Position numbers and translations under genes: made by a program. This document shows positions 58,501 to 64,000 of a stretch of DNA of 64,000 nucleotides, one piece after another (the stretch's first letter is position 1; every line of letters begins with the position of its first letter). Under the pieces are notes generated by a model. The model worked only from the letters and a program-made list of their open reading frames with translations, had not been told where the DNA came from and did not search any database. The stretch covers positions 13,618,371 to 13,682,370 of the forward strand of contig NC_092704.1 of NCBI RefSeq assembly GCF_964275005.1, in the 5' to 3' direction. The DNA comes from Diadema setosum. Lineage: Eukaryota; Echinodermata; Echinoidea; Diadematoida; Diadematidae.

Positions 58501-61500
58501 AGAACTTTGTAACACTGTAGTGACAATATATTAACCTAGTTCAATTATGCACCAGTCGACACTCCCTGTCCATTCATAGTAGACATGCGTAACATAAAGA
58601 TGAGAAGAGAGTAGAGGGATGACAAGGTACACATCGGCGAACAAGCCCACAGTGTTTGCAGCTCAGCAGTTTGAAGGTTCTGCTGACTGAAGGAAGACAA
58701 ATTGACTATTATCTTCATTCCATTGATCTTGACACAAAACAAACCAAGTATGTGAGATAACAGGTGAACTCGCTGGCACTCGTTGGATTATAGCGGTAAG
58801 TATAGCAAACCAGAACGGGATGAAAGAAGCCAATTCCCGCAATAATGCCTATCTCACACCTCGCGACACTGAATTCAATTGACTTAATCCGAAGATTGTA
58901 ATTTGACAATGTGGGACTTTTTCGTCAACGTGAGGCGATGTCCACCGTTGGTTAGCACACGAATGCGGCCATCTTGGGTCCAGATGCTTTACATTTACTT
59001 CTGAACTTTGACTTGATTTCTCTGAACAGGTCCGATCTCAGCTTGGTCAGGCTTTCCTGAACGTAGATGGGATCCCCTTGTAGATCTCTCAGGAGCCTTC
59101 GCGCTTGATATACACGGTCCCTGACGTCATAGCTGGTGAACTTCACGATGATTCCACGTGACCTGCCCTTCTTGGCGCCGAGACGATGCGATCTGTCGAT
59201 GTCGCCATTTTGAAGCTTCACTTTCAATTTTTCCTCGCAAATTTGTTTCACGATTTCGTTTGTGTGTTCACCCTCATGCTCACTGACACCATGAAATACA
59301 AGGCAATTTCTCCGAGAGTACTGTTCTGCCTCCTCTTGCTGCTCTTTCATTTGCTCAATCTCTCTCTCCAATCTTGCTATCTTATCACTTTTCGACTTCA
59401 TTTCAAAGTCAAAGCTTTCTTTCAAGTTTTCACCAACTCTCTCTGTGATAACTGACGTGAGTTCTTCAACAAGCAATGATTTGATTTTACTCACAAGAAT
59501 GCCAATGACATCGCTGTCCTCAAGAGCTTTCTGAACTTCTTCGCGAACATTCAGGCTGTCTCTCACAGGCTCATCGGCACCACGTTTACCTTTCGTCATG
59601 GTGGGTGTCTGTTTGGCAGCTGCACAATCTCACAAAAATCAGGCAAACTCTCTCGAAATATACACAGTTCTGTCGAGTAACATGTCAAGAGTTGCGCACA
59701 AGTCCACAAGGTTACTTGTAGTTTAAGAAACGGAGATGAAGGAAGAACATTTTTGGCTGTTTTACCACGCACAAGCCATTGGTGAACGGAGCTAAAATAA
59801 GACACGTCCGTTCATGGCGACGGTCAAGCTCTTCCATATTCTTCTATAATTTTGTCTGATATGACTGATCATTTTCCTGTTATGAAGCATTTTAAGTAAA
59901 ATCATATTAATGTTAATCCACTTCATCGTCATGAAAGGCGTAGAGTAACTCAAGATATTTTTTTTCTTTTTGTGCTTCTTTAGATAATGCTAATTGGGAA
60001 TGTGTGTTTGATACAGATGACATTAATTTGTTTTTGAATAATTTTTTTTGATGTTTTGAATAATCATTTGGATATTAGTATTCCCAAAAGAAAATACAAA
60101 CGGGGGAATTATAAAACAACACCAAGGCTTCCCTGGATTACAATGTCCATTTTGCGATCTATTAATAGAAAAAATAAATTGTTTTATTCATTTAAGATGA
60201 AAAGAACTGAGCAAGCACGTTTGAAATACACTTCGTATAAAAATACCCTCACAAAAATATTACGTATAGAAAAGAAAAAATATTATCATAAGCAATTGCA
60301 GAGATATAGATATGATATAAAAAGTACGTGGAATGTACTAAAACAAGCTTTGAATATATCTATCGAAATCTCTGGTATATCGAAAATTCGATCTGATGAT
60401 AAGGTTATTGATAATTCTTAAGATATTGTAAATATTTTCAATAAATAATTTACAACTATTGGAGAAGATATTGCTCGAGAAATTTCCAATACTGATACAC
60501 ATTTTACTGATTTTTTGAATCAGAATAATACACATTCTATATTTCGTACTCCTACCACTAGGTATGAGGTTATTGATATTGTTTTGGTTTGAAAAATTAA
60601 AAAAAGTGCAGGTTATGATGATATAAGCAATATGATTTTAAAAGGAGCAATATATTCTATTGTGGATCCTTTGGTGTATATTTTCAATTTGTCAATGTCA
60701 AATGGTCAGTTTCCGGAACAAATGAAAATAGCAAAAGTTATTCCTATATTCAAGAATGGTGATAACTTAGATATTAGTAATTATAGACCCATTTCTTTAT
60801 TATCTTGTATATCAAAAATCTTAGAGAAAATTGTATATAAAAGAACAATGAACTTTTTGAAGACGCATTGTGTTCTAACAAACTCCCAGTTTGGTTATCG
60901 AGAAAAGCATTGCACCTCTCATGCATTTTTGAATTTCAATGATAAAGTAGTACATGCTTTAGATAATCACACTCATTTGATCGGTATCTTCCTGGACTTC
61001 TCCATGGCCTTCGACACTATTAATCATAACATATTGCTTTATAAGTTGTCCCACTATGGTATACGTGGGAAGGCCTTGGAGTGGTTCAGGAGTTATCTAA
61101 CTGATCGTAAACAATTTGTTTCAATAAACAATTATAACTCTGATATGAGAGAACTAATTTGTGGCGTGCCACAAGGTAGTATTGGGGCCGTTGTTGTTTA
61201 TTGTTTATATTAATGATTTATGTGCTTCCTCCCAAGTGTTATCATTCATACTTTTTGCGGATGACTCAAGTGTGTCTTTTTCACATGAAGATCCAAATTT
61301 TCTTGTGCACACAGTAAATTCGGAGTTACAAATTTACGAGATTGGATACGAGCTAATAAGCTGTCCCTGAATATAAATAAAACCAAGTATATGTTTTTAG
61401 TAACACTTTAGATAATTTGAATATGGATATTTATTTTGATGATACTGTTTTAGAAAGTGTTTCATACACAACATTTCTTGGAATTACAGTAGGACCTAGA

Positions 61501-63794
61501 TGACAAAATTTCTTGGAAATTTCATATAGATTATGTTTGTAAAATTATCTCACGCAATATAGGCGTCATTAAAAGGTTCAAATTGTTTCTTCCCAAACAT
61601 TCATTATTCATACTGTATATCAATTCGTCTTTGATATTACCTTATTCAAATTACGGAATTTTGGCATGGGGAAACACGCATCAAACATTATTAGATAGGG
61701 TTTTATTGTTACAAAAGAAGGCACTTCGAAATTTGTAATGCCGCTCCTTGCTCTCATACAGCTTCTTTGTTTTTGGAAAATAAGATTCTGAAAATTAAAG
61801 TTTTGTTTTTATTTCATTTAGGACAATTTATGTATAGTTATAATAACAACTGTCTTCCGCTTATATCTGATTCTATGTTTCCTCGTAACCTGAGATACCG
61901 TGGTTACCCAACAAGACAGTCTAATGAATTTCACTTGCCCCTGCTTAGAACTGTGTTAGCTCAGCAGACATTTATTTATACAGGCCCAAGATTCTGGAAC
62001 TCCCTTTCAGTCCAGACATAAAAAAATGCTCCTTCTTTGTTTTCATTTAAAAAAAAGAATGAAATCATTCCTCCTTAAATCTTATAATGTAACAGAAAGA
62101 AATTAATTTTGTTTGTTAATCCTTTTCAGTAAGTAGGTTTTGTAAGCACCAGGATGCTATTGATTTTTCATAGGCATGTTAGGTCGCGTCTTTCGCGGAA
62201 TTCCACATCGCATCCCCTGTTTTTCTTATTGCAAACTTGTACATTATTACACTTGCCTTCACAGAACAGATAATGTGTTCTGCTATCAGCAATTCCATAC
62301 AATCGTATATATCACTTTCTCGTCGCTTTCAACGCTCTACACTTCTAATATGGCTAATAGTCTCTGTTGGTTTGATCTTGAATGTATCGATTGATCTAGG
62401 CTTTTTGTTTTTAGTTGTCTCGTCTCTTTACTTGTATTTCTGCTTCTTCCCTTTCCCCCTTTCCACGTCTTTTTTCATCCCGCACACTTGTAGTTAAGTT
62501 TTCACCTTTTTTTTTCCTCCTGTGAGGTGCCCACGTTGTACAAGCATAGTCTTTTGAGTAGGTACCTCCACTTTTTTTCGCAAAATGTATAAATAAGGCT
62601 ATTTATTATTATGTCTGTATGAAAAATGCCTAATTTTGTAATGACTATTGACAAATGTTATTCTTTGCTACCTATGTATCATTCCTTGAAACGCATGTCG
62701 AATCTATATTTTTTGTACATTCTGTTGAAAGAAGTGAAAATAAAACCTTTGAATTGAATTGAATTGAATATGAACAGAGAAAAATGGACTGTGTGGGAGC
62801 GACCAAGATATCTGAAAAAAGGCCATGTTAAAGGTTATGGACCATAAAATGTTAGGAGAAAACCTCATCACAAACCCTAAAAACAGATTCTGAACACAAA
62901 CCTGCATTCGTACAGGCTGGCCTATTTGGCAATTTTCATTGACAGATCTCAACCATGCAGTGAGACATGCATTGTTCCTCGTAAACACGCAAACTTATGC
63001 AATTTGTCATTGTTGTCTTTAAAGTTCATGTGCTCAGTCATGCATGACAATTGTCAACATAATAAGGTATCAATGGAAAGAGGAAGAGAACCCCTTTCCT
63101 TGCAACCAACATTGTGATCTTCATAGCTGACAATTACGAAATGATAGCCCTCCAAATTTGGATTACCTTTTTTTATGCGCTCTGTACACAGCAACTCTTA
63201 GTGTACCTCTTTCTGAGGTCAAGTTTCTCTTGAAGAGCCAGAGGCATATTTATTGAACTGAACTGCTCCTATCGGATTTGAGTCTTACATGTAGTGAACA
63301 TACGCTAGTAATTACAGTAAAACATTTTGTTAGACTTTTAGACTCTTGGCCGGGGATAATGGGTTCGTTGCTTCCCTGTCTTCAATAGGGCCTATTTCAA
63401 GGGTAAACTTTTGTGATGAAATCAGAAAAAAAAAATGATAGAGAAAAGCATTATATGGATATAGACATTACAGTAATATAATGGCTTCATCATGGAAACT
63501 CTACGATTCTTATCTTCATATCTGTCTAACTGTAGGTCCTATAATGTCACAGTTTCTGTCAGTATGCTTCTAACTATTATGACCAAGATGTACCTGAACC
63601 TCTTCAAGTCGTTTTTGGCGCTCATGGAGATCAACTTCGGCATTCCTTCCTGTCTCATGTGCCCATCCCCCGCCGTATAAATATTCATCGTCATCACTGT
63701 ACACATAATTGTCATCGTCGTCATCGTAGTAAACGTAGTCCGGTTCGTAATCGTAGTACTCTTCGTCGTGGAAATATGTGGAATCGCTGAACAT
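49584..63794 (-). CDS. BTB-BACK protein (BTBD17-like), minus gene 3, two coding exons
   Basis: The exons are 63794-63594 (67 aa; donor CAG|GTACAT) and 50936-49584 (450 aa; acceptor CTAG|GCTGCT), joined in phase 0; about 517 aa. Exon 1 is the most diverged of the three: it is extremely rich in Asp and Tyr (YYDYEPDYVYYDDDDD), keeps the M-x-SDS start and the same splice phase, and ends in a basic/amphipathic HERQKRLEEVQ. Exon 2 has AARKYLQEGTRRG, BTB (about residues 90-200; YSDLILSVGDRTFFAHRLVL), BACK (about 215-325; VVESEYALFEKIEPWL), a shortened linker (PRLYLHKP) and a beta-rich C-terminal domain (ISPWTKKVDGEKHTF, VSQDQIEIKL). The 12.66-kb intron is filled by nested transposons, and joining these exons across it is an inference from phase and homology. 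A plus partner would lie right of the window. CUL3-adaptor function is inferred. Confidence 0.75.
50937..51240 (-). other. Proximal part of intron 1 of minus gene 3
   Basis: Non-coding, with a C-run and CA tract at about 51174-51195. Nothing else seen. Confidence 0.5.
51241..51406. mobile_element. Short MITE with GGATCC-containing termini (copy 2)
   Basis: Ends CAGTGGTGGATCCAGAG and AATTCCTGGATCCGCCCCTG; inverted relative to the copy at 3514-3676, with the same A/T-rich core and GGCGCAAC, GTGGCACCAGAAATATTAG segments. 166 bp, non-coding. Confidence 0.75.
51678..52082. mobile_element. Left arm of a foldback element split by LINE A
   Basis: This segment is the inverted counterpart of 62783-63187: GGTAATCCAA..TTGGAGGGCT pairs with AGCCCTCCAAATTTGGATTACC, and TGTCATGCATGACTGAGCACATGAACTT, GCATGTCTCACTGCAT and CAGGCCAGCCTG-type words are mirrored. 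The two arms now stand 10.7 kb apart because LINE A sits between them. Confidence 0.8.
52083..53027 (+). mobile_element. LINE A (CR1-type), 5' part: N-terminal region and endonuclease
   Basis: It encodes, from about 52206, an N-terminal stretch (STAEEMQYDFDDLTQAPLC, YVTMNQFKEIRKGL) and from about 52440 the apurinic-type endonuclease (LIHLNIRSLSKHFDELQ, VIGLTETWLSS, IGIIYRPPN, ILGDFNIDLL, ATLIDNIFCNVL). Frame changes occur near 52230, 52440 and 52816-52885, so it is no longer intact. The coding sequence stops abruptly at about 53027 and resumes at about 59831, where LINE B ends. Confidence 0.85.
53322..54935 (-). pseudogene. LINE B ORF2, reverse transcriptase part
   Basis: 54935-54048 holds the palm and fingers: KIVPIYKKGDKLDCSNYRPI, SGFRPKHSTITAL, AIFVDLQKAFDMVDH, TSGVPQGSLLGPLLF and the catalytic LYADDTVIY. 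53936-53322 in another frame holds the C-terminal part (FKYLEIFVDNKLLW, HFDYGDVVWQ, LHKMQNRAGRLIL, PRPKTNYCKRSFSYRGASAYNNLP). The catalytic residues are preserved although the frame is broken between the two pieces. Upstream, the reading continues in frame past 54935 to the edge of the inserted element at 55010 (TDCAFPQENSQVIANTF). Confidence 0.8.
55010..56594. mobile_element. DNA element with CTGCCCCCCCACGGAA ends and many GCAGTTACTGC motifs, inserted in LINE B
   Basis: The inverted ends are CTGCCCCCCCACGGAAGAAAGCAGTAACTGC on the left and the mirror of CTGCCCCCCCACGGAA..CGCAGTAACTGAC on the right. The palindromic core GCAGTTACTGC or its half CAGTTACTG/CAGTAACTG recurs inside both end regions (near 55001, 55029, 55212, 55265, 55314, 56345, 56372, 56424 and 56562), often next to TTCCGTGGG. 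The middle part is AACGTTAG/AGATCTAGG-rich and carries no transposase. LINE B coding sequence continues on both sides (GKSKVN before, TDCAFPQEN after), so it is an insertion. Target duplication not resolved. Superfamily unknown to me. Confidence 0.75.
56634..58044 (-). pseudogene. LINE B ORF2, PHD finger and endonuclease part
   Basis: 58044-57535 carries a PHD-type zinc finger (CVLCTRCV ... CTSCQKWVHISC ... WECNRC) followed by the start of the endonuclease (IKFVHLNIVSLVKYHEEIKQ, FALNETRLDS). After a frameshift near 57536 the frame ending at 56818 continues with IKISLKNSKPIMFLNWYRPPNS, LVIMGDINCDI, RTLVDHMLTNF and SDHYISYMVW. A second shift near 56850 leads to the frame 56879-56634 (WMNSIIMSLMKQRDKVKSKA, KNIVTNEIRKAKRKYI), the usual link toward the reverse transcriptase. 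Confidence 0.8.
58952..59599 (-). CDS. LINE B ORF1 protein (coiled coil plus RNA-binding-like C-terminus)
   Basis: Open frame of 215 aa, uninterrupted. Residues 20-95 are a predicted coiled coil rich in Glu/Lys (IARLEREIEQMKEQQEEAEQ). The C-terminal half has the RNA-binding and C-terminal-domain type motifs of LINE ORF1 proteins (NCLVFHGVSEHEGE, DIDRSHRLGAKKGRSRGIIVKF, VYVQES-like IYVQESLTKLRSDLF). The ATG sits in a CCCACCATGA context after a 5' UTR of about 230 nt. In the family it binds LINE RNA as a nucleic-acid chaperone. It is the only LINE frame here that appears intact. Confidence 0.75.
   Translation of the reverse strand: MTKGKRGADEPVRDSLNVREEVQKALEDSDVIGILVSKIKSLLVEELTSVITERVGENLKESFDFEMKSKSDKIARLEREIEQMKEQQEEAEQYSRRNCLVFHGVSEHEGEHTNEIVKQICEEKLKVKLQNGDIDRSHRLGAKKGRSRGIIVKFTSYDVRDRVYQARRLLRDLQGDPIYVQESLTKLRSDLFREIKSKFRSKCKASGPKMAAFVC
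59831..62769 (+). mobile_element. LINE A (CR1-type), 3' part: end of endonuclease, reverse transcriptase, 3' UTR
   Basis: It resumes with SSIILSDMTDHFPVM, the endonuclease end, then the linker (KRKYKRGNYKTTPRLPW; 60056-60421). The reverse transcriptase is mostly in 60632-61213 (KIAKVIPIFKNGDNLDISNY, GIFLDFSMAFDTINHNILL, CGVPQGSIG) and 61161-61370 (VLSFILFADDSSVSF). Further C-terminal pieces include HLPLLRTVLAQQTFIYTGPRFWNSL near 61920-62010. Stops and shifts near 60422, 60590, 61190 and 61350 break the frame. The 3' UTR of about 700 bp ends with AATAAAACCTTTGAATTGAATTGAATTGAA, a (TTGAA)n tail. LINE A is about 3.9 kb in total. Confidence 0.85.
62783..63187. mobile_element. Right arm of the foldback element split by LINE A
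   Basis: Inverted partner of 51678-52082; together the arms define a foldback MITE of about 0.8-0.9 kb that existed before LINE A inserted near its centre. Divergence between arms is moderate (small indels, for example around 62935 and 63075). Confidence 0.8.
63188..63593 (-). other. Distal part of intron 1 of minus gene 3
   Basis: Non-coding sequence between the foldback arm and the first coding exon; nothing recognised beyond the donor GTACAT at 63593-63588. Confidence 0.5.
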
Positions 63795-64000
63795 CCTGCA
63801 GTTCTTGAGCTGCGAAAAAGTGATGTGTTACGTTTTTATGAGAACATCAAAAATTCGATAAGATGTAACCAAATGTTCATATTATGAGGGACGATACCAC
63901 CGCTATATATGCACGATATTGTATACTAATCTATTCTCTGTTCCCATTAGAGTAACAATCGAAGAATTTTGGACATTTATGGTAACAAGCTGATTTTCTT
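63795..64000. other. 5' flank of minus gene 3
   Basis: On the minus strand a TTTTTCGCAG acceptor-like site lies about 16 nt before the ATG, as in the two sister genes. A 5'-UTR exon is therefore expected beyond the window. Nothing else seen. Confidence 0.4.

Larger units (their letters stand above)
53028..59830 (-). mobile_element. LINE B (CR1-type), near full length, inserted in LINE A and itself interrupted
   Basis: Minus-strand element with a 5' UTR (59830-59600), ORF1 (59599-58952), a spacer, and ORF2 with PHD finger, endonuclease and reverse transcriptase (58044 to about 53322). The 3' UTR ends in AATAAAACAACAACAACAA (plus: TTGTTGTTGTTGTTTTATT at 53028). The own length is about 5.2 kb once the 1.58-kb element at 55010-56594 is subtracted. 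ORF2 is shifted near 57536, near 56850 and between 54048 and 53936, so the copy is dead. Its 3' tail resembles that of the SINE at 48703-49053. Confidence 0.85.

Noticed and set aside
1-64000. CRISPR arrays, bacterial operons or rRNA genes
   Set aside because: The spliced genes, LINEs, SINE and MITEs show a eukaryotic chromosome; no regular spacer-repeat array or rRNA-like sequence was seen.

Overview
The window reads as nuclear DNA of a marine invertebrate deuterostome, most likely an echinoderm. The reasons are spliced genes with long introns, dense foldback/MITE elements, CR1/L2-type LINEs, a tRNA-derived SINE, and the many TAGGCCTA-like and AACGTTAG-rich stretches that I associate with echinoderm genomes. 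The phylum call is an inference. No bacterial, organellar or rRNA features are seen. The functional content is an array of BTB-BACK genes arranged as divergent pairs. Minus-strand genes lie at 7561-10196, 25081-30525 and 49584-63794; plus-strand genes lie at 17680-19113 and 39912-41366. Minus genes have a short acidic first coding exon (62-67 aa), one phase-0 intron (0.99, 3.9 and 12.7 kb) and a large BTB-BACK exon. Plus genes have an intronless CDS with an acceptor-like site 13 nt before the ATG, implying a 5'-UTR intron. Upstream and downstream non-coding flanks of the plus genes are also duplicated, so the repeated unit is a segment of roughly 20 kb holding a (-)(+) pair. A third plus partner would be expected beyond the right edge. 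A fragment at about 46.84-46.96 kb matches the C-terminal coding sequence of a minus gene and looks like the remains of another copy. The proteins resemble the BTBD17-like group (BTB, BACK, then a beta-rich C-terminal domain); CUL3 adaptor function is a family-level inference. Region by region: 0-7.5 kb holds a Cys/His-type coding fragment, a 600-bp foldback, a short GGATCC-ended MITE and a composite repeat. 7.5-10.2 kb is minus gene 1. 10.8-11.2 kb holds a broken ORF resembling the DUF3504/Crypton-derived domain. 12.5-13.7 kb is a mariner-like MITE with another TA-inserted element nested in it. 14.8-15.8 kb is an L2/CR1-type LINE fragment. 16-22.4 kb is plus gene 1 with its flanks. 23.8-24.6 kb is a LINE 3' end. 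25.1-30.5 kb is minus gene 2, whose intron holds two inverted copies of a hAT-like element. 33.4-35.2 kb holds palindromic MITEs. 36-44.1 kb is plus gene 2 and its flanks, with a nest of GTGTCACACC foldbacks at 37.65-39.48 kb. 45.4-46.1 kb is a LINE fragment, 48.0-48.5 kb a 35-bp minisatellite and 48.7-49.05 kb a SINE. 49.6-63.8 kb is minus gene 3, whose giant intron contains a four-layer nest: foldback element > LINE A (+) > LINE B (-) > a DNA element rich in the palindrome GCAGTTACTGC. The most interesting observations are the divergent, segmentally duplicated BTB-BACK array with a variable C-terminal segment, and the tail similarity between the SINE at 48.7 kb and LINE B at 53.1 kb, which suggests a SINE/partner-LINE pair captured in one window.
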